Positions 40,231 through 48,765 of a stretch of DNA of 64,000 bases are shown in pieces. The stretch's first letter is position 1. Each line of letters opens with the position of its first letter. The translations under genes and the position numbers were made by a program. Source of the DNA: Ideonella sp. (GTDB lineage: Bacteria; Pseudomonadota; Gammaproteobacteria; Burkholderiales; Burkholderiaceae_C); contig NZ_JADJDO010000013.1 in NCBI RefSeq assembly GCF_016702655.1, positions 129,067-193,066 of the forward strand, read 5' to 3'. The notes under the pieces were generated by a model that saw only the letters and a program-made list of their open reading frames with translations, ran no database searches and was not told the DNA's origin.

Positions 40231-40482
40231 TGCGCAGGTATGCGCGAGATCGTCAGGGCGGGCTGGCGGCTCCTCCTTTACCTGCGCATAACCCGCCAGC
40301 CCACCCTGCCGCTCGTTGCACCGCCGAGGCGCGCGGCGCTCGCGTAGATGGCGCAGGGCACTGCGGCGACCGGGTCGAGGGCGCCGGGTGACCGGATGCC
40401 GCAGGTAGAGGAGGAGACGCCTGCCGGCGCGCCGGCGGGCGGCGGGGGACACGGAGGCAGCCGGTCACCCGGTGGCCTCGAC
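40231..40482. repeat. two inverted structured units with a shared pyrimidine loop
   Basis: The 722-bp gap between fadD and the next gene contains no credible ORF. A left unit has 16-bp arms (40254-40269 and 40293-40308, one mismatch) around a loop with CTCCTCCTTTACCTGCGCAT (40270-40289). The right unit, on the opposite strand, has 22-bp arms (40374-40395 and 40461-40482, about three mismatches) around a loop whose minus strand carries CTCCTCCTCTACCTGCG then GCAT (40396-40416). A second inverted pair TGCGCAGGTA/TACCTGCGCA (40231-40240 and 40279-40288) is interleaved with the left arms. The conserved loop motif in inverted copies suggests a mobile repeat or structured RNA. The remaining 40483-40732 stretch shows nothing recognisable. 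Confidence 0.5.
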
Positions 40483-40732
40483 CTCGCGACAGCGGTGAAA
40501 TGCAATTGCCGCGATGCAGCAAGGCCGGTAGACGAAGCTATCCACTTGGCGTACGGAGGCAACTCCCACATTGATGCGATTGAACGCAAAGGGTACGAGA
40601 CCGTGAGTTCACCTCCACGATACCGCCACCGGGAGACCGCGGTTGCAGGAGCAGTTCGCACTTGCGAGCTAGTGCCGATGCGTGGCAGCACCGCGCGGGC
40701 TTAGACTCCGGCGGCAAGCACAGGAGCCCGCG

Positions 40733-42580
40733 TTGCGACCCACGAATCACGCCGATCCCGCCTATTTCCACAAGGTTGTCGATTGCCAATGGGCCTGCCC
40801 GGCCCACACCCCGGTTCCCGAATACATCCGCCTGATCGCCGCCGGGCGCTACACGGATGCGTACATGGTGAACTGGGTCTCCAACGTCTTTCCCGGAATC
40901 CTCGGCCGCACCTGCGACCGGCCCTGCGAACCCGCCTGCCGGCGCGGCCGGGTCGAGGAGAACAACGCCGAGGGGGAGGGCGCCGCGCGTCCCGAGCCGG
41001 TCGCGATCTGCCGCCTGAAGCGCGTCGCCGCCGATCGCAAGGAGCCGGTGCGCGACCGCATGCCCGGGCTTGCCCGGCGCAACGGCAAGCGCGTGGCCTG
41101 CATCGGCGCCGGGCCGGCGTCGTTGACGGTCGCGCGCGACCTGGCACCGCTCGGTTATGCGGTCACGGTCTTCGACGGCGAGGCCAAGGCGGGCGGCTTC
41201 ATGCGCTCGCAGATCCCGCGTTTTCGGCTGCCCGAGTCGGTGATCGACGAGGAGACGGGTTACGTGCTTGCGCTCGGGGTCGAGTTCCGTGCCGGCGAAC
41301 GCATCGCCTCGATGCAGCAACTGCTCGCTCAGGGCTACGACGCGATCTTCGTCGGCTGCGGGGCGCCGCGCGGGCGCGACCTCGACATCCCGGGCCGGGC
41401 CGAGGCGGCAGCGCAGATCCACATCGGCATCGACTGGCTGGCTTCGGTCTCGTTCGGCCACGTCACGAGCGTCGGCAAGCGCGTGATCGTGCTCGGCGGC
41501 GGCAACACGGCGATGGACTGCTGCCGCTCGGCGCGGCGCCTCGGCGCGAGCGACGTCAAGGTCGTCGTGCGCAGCGGCTTCGACGAGATGAAGGCCTCGC
41601 CGTGGGAGAAGGAAGACGCGCAGCACGAGGGCATCCCGATCGTGAACTTTCACGTCCCCAAGGCTTTCGTCCACGAAGGCGGCAGGCTCACCGGCATGCG
41701 TTTCGAGATCGTCGAGGCGCGCTACGACGAGGCCGGGCGGCGCAGCCTGGTGCCGACCGGCGCGCCCGACGCGTTGTTCGAGTGCGACGAGGTGCTGGTC
41801 GCCGTCGGGCAGGAGAACGCTTTTCCGTGGATCGAGCGCGAGTGCGGCATCGAGTTCGACCGCTGGGGTCTGCCGGTGCTCGACAAAGCCACCTTCCAGT
41901 CTTCGCTGCGGCAGGTCTTCTTCGGTGGCGACGCGGCCTTCGGGCCCAAGAACATCATCACCGCGGTCGCGCACGGACACGAGGCGGCAGTGTCGATCGA
42001 CCGCCTGCTCAACGGCGAAGACGTCAGTGGCCGCCCCGCGCCGCACGTGAACCTGATGTCGCAGAAGATGGGCATCCACGAGTGGAGCTACGACAACGCG
42101 GTCTCCAACGACGCGCGCTACAAGGTGCCCTGGGCGAGCGCGGAGAGGGCGCTCGCGAGCATCAAGGTCGAGGTCGAACTCGGCTTCGATGTGGCGACGG
42201 CCTACAAGGAGGCCGAACGCTGCCTCAATTGCGACGTGCAGACGGTGTTCACGGCGCCGCTGTGCATCGAGTGCGACGCCTGCGCCGACATCTGTCCGAT
42301 GGACTGCATCACCTTTACCGCCAACGGCGACGAGGCCGACCTGCGCTCGCGCCTCACGGCACCGGCGCGCAACGTGGCGCAGGACCTCTACGTCTCGGCG
42401 CCACTCAAGACGGCGCGCGTGATGGTCAAGGACGAGGACGTGTGTCTGCACTGCGGGCTGTGCGCCGAGCGCTGCCCGACCGGCGCCTGGGACATGCAGA
42501 AGTTCTTGTTCCAGTCGACCTATGCCGGCCCCAAGTGCCGCGACACCCGGGCGGCGCGCTCGCGGAGGGCCGCCGCATGA
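40733..42580 (+). CDS. NAD(P)H-dependent FAD/Fe-S oxidoreductase (GltD-like) with ferredoxin domain
   Basis: The 615-aa protein from TTG 40733 (CAGGAG upstream) combines an N-terminal Fe-S helical domain (CQWACPAHTPVPEYI, GRTCDRPCEPACRRGR), an FAD Rossmann fold (GAGPASLTVARDLAPLGYAV), an NAD(P) fold (VIVLGGGNTAMDCCRSARR), and a C-terminal two-[4Fe-4S] ferredoxin unit (CIECDACADICPMDC, CLHCGLCAERCPTG). This is the GltD/NfnB architecture that passes electrons between NAD(P)H and ferredoxin. Its stop overlaps the korA-like start (ATGA), so it probably serves the 2-oxoacid:ferredoxin oxidoreductase that follows. Confidence 0.88.
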   Translation: MRPTNHADPAYFHKVVDCQWACPAHTPVPEYIRLIAAGRYTDAYMVNWVSNVFPGILGRTCDRPCEPACRRGRVEENNAEGEGAARPEPVAICRLKRVAADRKEPVRDRMPGLARRNGKRVACIGAGPASLTVARDLAPLGYAVTVFDGEAKAGGFMRSQIPRFRLPESVIDEETGYVLALGVEFRAGERIASMQQLLAQGYDAIFVGCGAPRGRDLDIPGRAEAAAQIHIGIDWLASVSFGHVTSVGKRVIVLGGGNTAMDCCRSARRLGASDVKVVVRSGFDEMKASPWEKEDAQHEGIPIVNFHVPKAFVHEGGRLTGMRFEIVEARYDEAGRRSLVPTGAPDALFECDEVLVAVGQENAFPWIERECGIEFDRWGLPVLDKATFQSSLRQVFFGGDAAFGPKNIITAVAHGHEAAVSIDRLLNGEDVSGRPAPHVNLMSQKMGIHEWSYDNAVSNDARYKVPWASAERALASIKVEVELGFDVATAYKEAERCLNCDVQTVFTAPLCIECDACADICPMDCITFTANGDEADLRSRLTAPARNVAQDLYVSAPLKTARVMVKDEDVCLHCGLCAERCPTGAWDMQKFLFQSTYAGPKCRDTRAARSRRAAA

Positions 42581-44472
42581 TCCGCAGCATCGAGTCGGTC
42601 AACGACTTCGTGATCAAGTTCGCCAACGTCAACGGCTCGGGGTCGGCATCGGCCAACGAACTGTTCGCCAAGGCCATCCTGCGCATGGGCGTGCCGGTCA
42701 GCCCGCGCAACATCTTCCCGAGCAACATCCAGGGCCTGCCGACCTGGTACGAGGTGCGCGTCAGCGAGCGCGGCTACCTCGGCCGGCGCGGCGGCATCGA
42801 CATGATGGTCGCGATGAACCCGCAGACCTGGGACCAGGACGTGGCCGAGATCGAGCCCGGCGGCTACCTGTTCTACGACAGCACGCGCCCGCTGCCGGCG
42901 AGCGCGCTGCGCGACGACGTCAACGTGATCGCGATGCCGCTCACCGCGATCTGCAACGCCACCTACGAGGACGCGCGCCAGCGCCAGTTGTTCAAGAACA
43001 TCATGTACGTCGGCGCGCTCTCGGTGCTGCTGGGCATCGACCCGGCGGAGATCGAGCGCCTGTTCGGCGAGCAGTACCGGGGCAAGGAGCGGCTGCTCGA
43101 GTCGAACCTGCGCGCGCTGCAGGCCGGGCGCTCGTTCGCCAAGGATCACCTCGACGTGACCGTCGGCCTGCGCGTGCGCCACAGTGACGGCGTGGGCAAG
43201 CGCATCTTCGTCGACGGCAACAGCGCCGCCGCGCTCGGCTGCGTCTACGGCGGCGCGAGCGTCGCCGCGTGGTACCCGATCACGCCGTCGTCGTCGGTGG
43301 CCGAGGCATTCCAGTCGTACTGCAAGAAGTACCGCGTCGATCCCGAGTCCGGGCGCAACAACTTCGCCATCGTCCAGGCCGAAGACGAGATCGCGTCGAT
43401 CGGCATGGTTGCCGGCGCCGGCTGGAACGGCGCGCGCGCGTTCACCGCGACCTCGGGGCCGGGCGTGTCGTTGATGACGGAGATCATCGGCCTCGCCTAC
43501 TTCGCCGAGATTCCGGTCACGATCATCAACGTGCAGCGCGGCGGGCCGTCGACCGGCATGCCCACGCGCACGCAACAGGCCGACCTCCTGTCGTGCGCCT
43601 ATGCGTCGCACGGCGACACCAAGCACGTGCTGCTGTTTCCAGAAGACCCGGCCGAGTGCTTCGAGCATGCGGCCGCGGCGCTCGATCTTGCCGACCGGCT
43701 GCAGACGCCGGTGTTCGTGATGACCGACCTCGACATCGGCATGAACCAGCGCCTGTGCGAACCGTTCGCCTGGGACGACACGCGCAAGCTCGACCGCGGC
43801 AAGGTGATGAGCGCCGAGGAGCTCGAGGCCGGGCGCGACTTCGGCCGCTACAAGGACGTCGACGGCGACGGCATTCCCTGGCGTACGCTGCCCGGCACGC
43901 ATCCGAGCCGCGGCGCCTACTTCACGCGCGGCACGACACGCGACGCCTACGCGCGCTACTCCGAGGCCGGGCCGGACTACGTGTACAACGTTCAGCGCCT
44001 GCTGACGAAGTTCGCCACCGCCGCGACGCTCGTTCCGCAGCCCGTGCTGCGCGCCGCGGCGCAGCCGAGCCGGCTCGCGGTGATCCACTTCGGTTCGACC
44101 AGCCCGGCGATGAACGAAGCCCTCGACACGCTCGCCGCGGCCGGCATCCATGTCGATGCACTGCGCCTGCGCGCGTTTCCGTTCCCTGGCTCGGTGCGCG
44201 AGTTCATCGCCGCGCACGACCGTGTCGTCGTCGTCGAGCAGAACCGCGACGCGCAGATGCGCACGCTGCTCGTCAACGAACTCTCCATCGCGCCGGCGCG
44301 GCTGACGCCGGTGCTGCACTACGACGGTACGCCGATCACGGCGCGCTTCATCACCGCGGCGATCACGCAGCAGGTCTACGAGCTCGCGATCAGGCCGCGC
44401 AAGAGCAAGGGCGGCAAGGGCAGCGGCAAGGACAGCGGCAAGAAAGTCAAGAGGAGGGCCGTCGCGGCCTGA
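42577..44472 (+). CDS. korA: 2-oxoacid:acceptor oxidoreductase, fused gamma-alpha subunit
   Basis: The 631-aa protein starts with a gamma-type domain (SASANELFAKAILRMGVP, RVSERGYLGRRGGIDMMVAMNP), then the alpha pyrimidine domain (GNSAAALGCVYGGASVAAWYPITPSSSVAEAF, RGGPSTGMPTRTQQADLL). This is the KorA layout of 2-oxoglutarate or related 2-oxoacid:ferredoxin oxidoreductases. The C-terminus has an unusual Lys/Gly-rich tail (RKSKGGKGSGKDSGKKVKRR) of unknown purpose. It is coupled to the upstream redox protein and lies 10 bp before the beta subunit. The exact 2-oxoacid is not determined. Confidence 0.88.
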   Translation: MIRSIESVNDFVIKFANVNGSGSASANELFAKAILRMGVPVSPRNIFPSNIQGLPTWYEVRVSERGYLGRRGGIDMMVAMNPQTWDQDVAEIEPGGYLFYDSTRPLPASALRDDVNVIAMPLTAICNATYEDARQRQLFKNIMYVGALSVLLGIDPAEIERLFGEQYRGKERLLESNLRALQAGRSFAKDHLDVTVGLRVRHSDGVGKRIFVDGNSAAALGCVYGGASVAAWYPITPSSSVAEAFQSYCKKYRVDPESGRNNFAIVQAEDEIASIGMVAGAGWNGARAFTATSGPGVSLMTEIIGLAYFAEIPVTIINVQRGGPSTGMPTRTQQADLLSCAYASHGDTKHVLLFPEDPAECFEHAAAALDLADRLQTPVFVMTDLDIGMNQRLCEPFAWDDTRKLDRGKVMSAEELEAGRDFGRYKDVDGDGIPWRTLPGTHPSRGAYFTRGTTRDAYARYSEAGPDYVYNVQRLLTKFATAATLVPQPVLRAAAQPSRLAVIHFGSTSPAMNEALDTLAAAGIHVDALRLRAFPFPGSVREFIAAHDRVVVVEQNRDAQMRTLLVNELSIAPARLTPVLHYDGTPITARFITAAITQQVYELAIRPRKSKGGKGSGKDSGKKVKRRAVAA

Positions 44473-44482
44473 ACCGAGCACC

Positions 44483-45538
44483 ATGACCTATCTCACCAAG
44501 CCCCGGCTTCACCACCCCACGCTCGCGCGCAACCGCGTCGGCTACACGCGCCGCGACTACGAAGGCAAGGTCTCGACACTGTGCGCCGGCTGCGGCCACG
44601 ACTCGATCTCGGCGGCCATCATCCAGGCCTGCTGGGAGCTCGACATTGCGCCGCACCGCGTCGCCAAGCTGTCGGGCATAGGCTGCAGCTCGAAGACGCC
44701 CGACTACTTTCTCGGCGCCTCGCACGGCTTCAACACCGTGCACGGCCGCATGCCGTCGGTGCTGACAGGCGCCAACCTGGCCAACCGCGACCTGCTCTAC
44801 CTCGGCGTCTCGGGCGACGGCGACTCGGCATCGATCGGTCTCGGCCAGTTCGCGCACGCGATGCGGCGCGGCGTGAACATGGTCTACATCGTCGAGAACA
44901 ATGGCGTCTACGGCCTGACCAAGGGCCAGTTCTCGGCCACTGCCGACAAGGGCTCGAAGTCCAAGAAGGGTGCGCTCAACGCCGACAGCCCGGTCGATCT
45001 GGTCGCGATGGCGCTGCAGCTCGGCGCGACCTACATCGCGCGCGGCTTCTCGGGCGACAAGGCGCAGCTCGTGCCGCTCATCAAGGGCGCGATCGCGCAC
45101 CGCGGCGCAGCCTTCCTCGACATCATCAGCCCCTGCGTGACCTTCAACAACCACGCCGGCAGCACGCGCAGCTACGACTACGTGCGCGAGCACAACGACG
45201 CCGTCAACCGGATCGACTTCATCACGCCGCGCACCGAGATCACGGCCACGATCGCTCCCGGCGAGACGGTCGACGTCGAGCAGCACGACGGCACGGTGCT
45301 GCGCCTGCGCAAGCTTCACGCCAACTACGACCCTTGCGACCGCGTCTCGGCGATGGCGCATGTCCAGGCGCTGCACGCGGCGGGCGAGATCGCGACCGGC
45401 CTGCTCTATGTCGAGGCCGAAGCGCCCGATCTGCACGAGGCGCTGAACACCTCGGCGACGCCGCTGAACGCACTCGACGAGCGCGCGCTGTGCCCGGGCA
45501 GCGCGGTGCTCGACAAGATCAACGCCGGCCTGCGCTGA
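44483..45538 (+). CDS. korB: 2-oxoacid:ferredoxin oxidoreductase beta subunit
   Basis: The 351-aa protein has the cluster/TPP motifs of KorB: STLCAGCGHDSISAAIIQACWEL, SGIGCSSKTPDYFLG, and the thiamine diphosphate GDG...NN block VSGDGDSASIGLGQFAHAMRRG with IVENNGVYGLTKGQ. With the alpha/gamma subunit it would decarboxylate a 2-oxoacid to the acyl-CoA and reduce ferredoxin, or run in reverse. Start ATG 44483, 10 bp after korA. Homologous KorAB pairs with a dedicated FAD/Fe-S partner occur in some Proteobacteria. Confidence 0.9.
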   Translation: MTYLTKPRLHHPTLARNRVGYTRRDYEGKVSTLCAGCGHDSISAAIIQACWELDIAPHRVAKLSGIGCSSKTPDYFLGASHGFNTVHGRMPSVLTGANLANRDLLYLGVSGDGDSASIGLGQFAHAMRRGVNMVYIVENNGVYGLTKGQFSATADKGSKSKKGALNADSPVDLVAMALQLGATYIARGFSGDKAQLVPLIKGAIAHRGAAFLDIISPCVTFNNHAGSTRSYDYVREHNDAVNRIDFITPRTEITATIAPGETVDVEQHDGTVLRLRKLHANYDPCDRVSAMAHVQALHAAGEIATGLLYVEAEAPDLHEALNTSATPLNALDERALCPGSAVLDKINAGLR

Positions 45539-45554
45539 CGGCAGCATCGCGGCG

Positions 45555-47189
45555 ATGGCCGACGCTGCGACCTACGACTACGTGATTCTGGGCGCGGGCA
45601 CCGCCGGCTGCCTGCTCGCCAACCGCCTGAGCGCCAATCCGGGCAAGCGCGTGCTGCTCGTCGAGGCCGGCGGCAGCGACAACTACCCGTGGATCCACAT
45701 CCCGGTCGGCTACCTTTACTGCATCGGCAATCCGCGCACCGACTGGCTGTACCAGACCGAGCCCGACGCGGGGCTCAACGGCCGCCGGCTGCGCTATCCG
45801 CGCGGGCGCGTGCTCGGCGGCTGCTCGTCGATCAACGGCATGATCTACATGCGAGGCCAGGCGCGCGACTACGACGGCTGGGCCGAGGCCTGCGGCGACG
45901 ATGCCTGGCGCTGGGAGCATTGCCTGCCGTTCTTCACCCGCCACGAGGACCACCATGGCGGCGCAAGCGCCTTCCACGGCACGGGCGGCGAGTGGCGCGT
46001 CGAGCGCCAGCGCCTGCACTGGGACGTGCTCGACGCCTTTGCCGCCGCGGCGCAGCAGGCCGGCATTCCGCCGACGAGCGACTTCAACCGCGGCGACAAC
46101 GAGGGCGTGGGCTACTTCGAGGTCAACCAGCGCCGCGGCTGGCGCTGGAACACGGTGAAGGCCTTCCTGCGTCCGGTGCGCGGGCGCAAGAACCTGACCA
46201 TCTGGACCGGCGCGCAGGTGCAGCGTCTCTTGCTCGAAGCGGGCGGCGACGGCCGGCTGCACTGCAGCGGCGCCGAGATCGCGACCTCGCAAGGCCTGCA
46301 GCAGGTGCGCGCGGCGCGCGAGGTGGTACTCGCCGCAGGCTCGATCGGCTCGCCGCAGATCCTGCAGCTCTCGGGCATCGGCCCGGGCGCGCTGCTGCAG
46401 CGCCACGGCATCGCGCTACGCCACGAACTGCCCGGCGTCGGCGCGAACCTGCAGGATCACCTGCAGATCCGCGCCGTGTTCGCGGTGAACGGCGCGAAGA
46501 CGCTCAACACGCTCGCCAATTCGGCCTGGGGCAAGGCGAGGATCGCGCTCGAGTACGCGCTCACGCGCAGCGGCCCGATGAGCATGGCGCCGTCGCAGCT
46601 CGGCGCCTTCACGCGCTCGTCGCCCGGCAAGCGCTGGCCCGACCTCGAATACCACGTGCAGCCGCTCTCGCTCGACGCCTTCGGCGAACCGCTGCACCGC
46701 TTCGACGCGATCACCGCGAGCGTGTGCAACTTGAACCCGAGCAGCCGCGGCACGGTGGCCATCGTCTCGCCGCGGCCCGAAGACGCGCCTGCGATCGCGC
46801 CCAACTACCTCTCGACGCCCGAAGACCGGCGCATCGCCGCCGAGTCGCTGCTTCTCACGCGGCGCATCGTCGCGCAGCCGGCTTTTTCGCGCTTCGCGCC
46901 GCGCGAGGTCAAGCCCGGGCTGCAGTACCAGAGCGACGACGAACTCACGCGCCTGGCGGGCGACATTGCGACGACGATCTTCCACCCCGTGGGAACGACG
47001 CGCATGGGGCGCGCCGACGATCCGGCAGCGGTCGTCGATCCGCGCCTCAAGCTGCGCGGCATTGCCGGGCTGCGCGTCGTCGATGCCGGTGTGATGCCGA
47101 CCATCACGAGCGGCAACACCAACTCGCCGGTGCTGATGATCGCCGAGCGCGCCGCGCAGTGGATGATCGAAGACGCGGCGCGGGCCTGA
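45555..47189 (+). CDS. GMC-family dehydrogenase (choline/alcohol dehydrogenase type)
   Basis: The 544-aa protein has the FAD site YDYVILGAGTAGCLLANRLSANPGKRVLLVEAGG and the GMC signatures RGRVLGGCSSINGMIYMRGQ and GSIGSPQILQLSGIGPG. It ends with the second signature IFHPVGTTRMGRADDPAAV and the C-terminal VVDAGVMPTITSGNTNSPVLMIAERAA. This is the BetA/AlkJ-like soluble subfamily, distinct from the GMC enzyme at 36.1-37.7 kb, which has a Tat partner. It follows the KorAB module after 16 bp and may be cotranscribed. The substrate is uncertain. Confidence 0.92.
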   Translation: MADAATYDYVILGAGTAGCLLANRLSANPGKRVLLVEAGGSDNYPWIHIPVGYLYCIGNPRTDWLYQTEPDAGLNGRRLRYPRGRVLGGCSSINGMIYMRGQARDYDGWAEACGDDAWRWEHCLPFFTRHEDHHGGASAFHGTGGEWRVERQRLHWDVLDAFAAAAQQAGIPPTSDFNRGDNEGVGYFEVNQRRGWRWNTVKAFLRPVRGRKNLTIWTGAQVQRLLLEAGGDGRLHCSGAEIATSQGLQQVRAAREVVLAAGSIGSPQILQLSGIGPGALLQRHGIALRHELPGVGANLQDHLQIRAVFAVNGAKTLNTLANSAWGKARIALEYALTRSGPMSMAPSQLGAFTRSSPGKRWPDLEYHVQPLSLDAFGEPLHRFDAITASVCNLNPSSRGTVAIVSPRPEDAPAIAPNYLSTPEDRRIAAESLLLTRRIVAQPAFSRFAPREVKPGLQYQSDDELTRLAGDIATTIFHPVGTTRMGRADDPAAVVDPRLKLRGIAGLRVVDAGVMPTITSGNTNSPVLMIAERAAQWMIEDAARA

Positions 47190-47205
47190 CCTCGACCGCA
47201 CTGCG

Positions 47206-47694
47206 ATGGCCATGGATCCGCTTCGCATCGCAGCACTTGCTGCGCTCGCGCTCGCGTGCGCCATCGTCGCGCTGACGAACTGGCAGTTGCGCGCGCTGCA
47301 GCCGTCCTTCCTCGCACCGCAGTTCACCTACAGCCGGCAGGCGTTCGACGCGATCGTCTCGCGCTGGAGCGCGGCGCAGCTCGCGGCCTATCGGCGCCTG
47401 CTGCGCGCCGACTTCGTCACCCTCGGCTGCTACGCCGCGTTCGGCTGGCTGTGGGTTGGCGGCTCGGTGCAGCGCGAGCCGGGCCTGCTGGCGTGGGTCT
47501 TGCCCGCGGCGGCACTGTGCGACGCAGTCGAGAACGCGCTGCACCTGCGCTTCACGCGGCCCGTCGCGCCGGCCTCGGCCGATGGCTGGCATCTCGCTGC
47601 CGGCTTCGCGTCGGCGCTCAAGTTCGCGCTCATCGGCGCCTTCGCCTTGGCCGGCGCCGCCTTGGGCGATAACGGTCGGCGCGTACCGCACCCC
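47206..47694 (+). CDS. membrane protein of unknown function, 3' end lost in a homopolymer block
   Basis: The ORF from ATG 47206 (MAMDPLRIAALAALALACAIVALTNWQL) encodes at least three hydrophobic segments (residues 5-25, 65-85 and 88-108) and more near residues 130-150. It looks like a four-helix membrane protein with a conserved DAVENALHLRF loop. After residue 163 the frame enters poly-C/poly-G sequence and then antisense dsbB, so the true stop is not visible. The family is unknown to me. It may be cotranscribed with the GMC gene 16 bp upstream. Confidence 0.6.
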
Positions 47695-47755
47695 TCACCC
47701 CCCCCCCCCGGGGCCGGGGGGGGGGGGGCCCCCCCCCCCGGGGGGGGGGGGGGGG
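47693..47755. other. poly-C/poly-G homopolymer block, probably artefactual
   Basis: About 60 bases consist of alternating C-runs and G-runs of 8 to 16 bases, with almost nothing else. It lies exactly at the junction of two convergent genes, where a terminator hairpin would be expected, and both genes lose their stop codons in it. This pattern suggests a badly resolved GC hairpin rather than natural sequence. Confidence 0.7.
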
Positions 47756-48257
47756 CTGGCTCGATCCTGATCGCGCGCAGCACCAGCCCCGCCGCGGCGA
47801 CCGCGAGCAGCGCGAACAGGGCCAGGCTCCAGAACTCGAACGGCACCCCGAACAGCGACACCGCCGCCTCGGCACAGGTGGCCGTGACCTGGAACATCCA
47901 CGGCCAGGCCGATTCGAGACCGAGCGCGGTGATGAACTTGTCGGCGGCGGTCAGGTTGCACGAGTACGACTTGGCCGCCACCTCGTGCTGGTAGATCGCG
48001 GCAATCACGCCCGCGCTGGCGAGCGCCACCGTGGCGGTGTTGAGCGCGATGCGCAGGCGCCGCGCGGGCGCGAACGCGGTCGCCAGTGCAACGAAGCCGA
48101 TCACGATGAACAGCAGCCGCTGCAGGATGCACCACGGGCAGGGCCGCATCTCGAATGCGTGTTGCGCGACGAGTGCTGCGGCTACTGCGAGCAGGCAGGC
48201 AACTGCCATCGCGAGCGGCACCGCGCGCTTGGGCCGGGTTGCAGGAAGCGCGTTCAC
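47754..48257 (-). CDS. dsbB: disulfide bond formation protein B, 3' end lost
   Basis: The product has four hydrophobic helices, the first periplasmic Cys pair in MRPCPWCILQRLLF, and a second pair with YSCNL and TATCAEA. These are the redox centres that reoxidise DsbA and pass electrons to quinone. Start GTG 48257 overlaps the RidA stop as GTGA. After RAIRIEPA (about residue 168, a normal DsbB length) the frame enters the homopolymer block and stays open to 47430. The natural stop is therefore missing, most likely through a sequence error. Confidence 0.85.
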
Positions 48258-48709
48258 GCCACTTCGGCGATGAGCTCGATCTCGACGCAGGCGCCGAGCG
48301 GGATCTGCGCCACGCCGAAGGCACTGCGCGCGTGCGCGCCCTTGTCGCCGAAGGCTTCAGCGAGCAGCTCCGAGCAGCCGTTGGTCACGAGGTGCTGCTC
48401 GGTGAAGTCGGGCGTGCTGTTGACGAGGCTCATCACCTTGACGATGCGCGTGACCTTGTCGAGGTCGCCCACCGCTGCCTGCAGCGTGCCCATCAGGTCG
48501 ATCGCGATCGCGCGCGCGGCCTGCTTGCCGGTGGCGGTGTCCATGTCGCGGCCAAGCTGGCCGACCCAGGGCTTGCCGTCGCGCCTGGCGATGTGGCCGG
48601 AAATGAAGACGAGGTTGCCGCTGCGCACGAAAGGCACATAGGCGGCGGCCGGCACGGCCACGGGCGGCAGCGTGATGCCGAGGGATTTCAGGCGGTCGTT
48701 GACAGACAT
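48254..48709 (-). CDS. RidA-family enamine/imine deaminase
   Basis: The 151-aa protein matches the YjgF/YER057c/UK114 family: GNLVFISGHIARRDGKPWVG, ARAIAIDLMGTLQAAVGDLDKV and GVAQIPLGACVEIELIAEV. It is the longer, 150-residue subfamily. RidA proteins hydrolyse reactive 2-aminoacrylate. Start ATG 48709, and its stop overlaps the dsbB start. It is divergent from comEC across 56 bp. Confidence 0.9.
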   Translation of the reverse strand: MSVNDRLKSLGITLPPVAVPAAAYVPFVRSGNLVFISGHIARRDGKPWVGQLGRDMDTATGKQAARAIAIDLMGTLQAAVGDLDKVTRIVKVMSLVNSTPDFTEQHLVTNGCSELLAEAFGDKGAHARSAFGVAQIPLGACVEIELIAEVA

Positions 48710-48765
48710 GGCTCGTTCTCGAAAGGCCGCGGAGGGCAGGGCCCGAATCCTACACTGCACCCACC

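Noticed and set aside
40270..40310. Possible integron attC site (minus strand reads GTTATGCGC next to a long hairpin)
   Set aside because: No matching complementary core at the other end, no integrase and no cassette. It is better treated as an unclassified hairpin.
47693..47755. Homopolymer block as a natural G-quadruplex or phase-variable tract
   Set aside because: The alternating long C-runs and G-runs remove both stop codons at once, which fits an assembly error better than a functional element.
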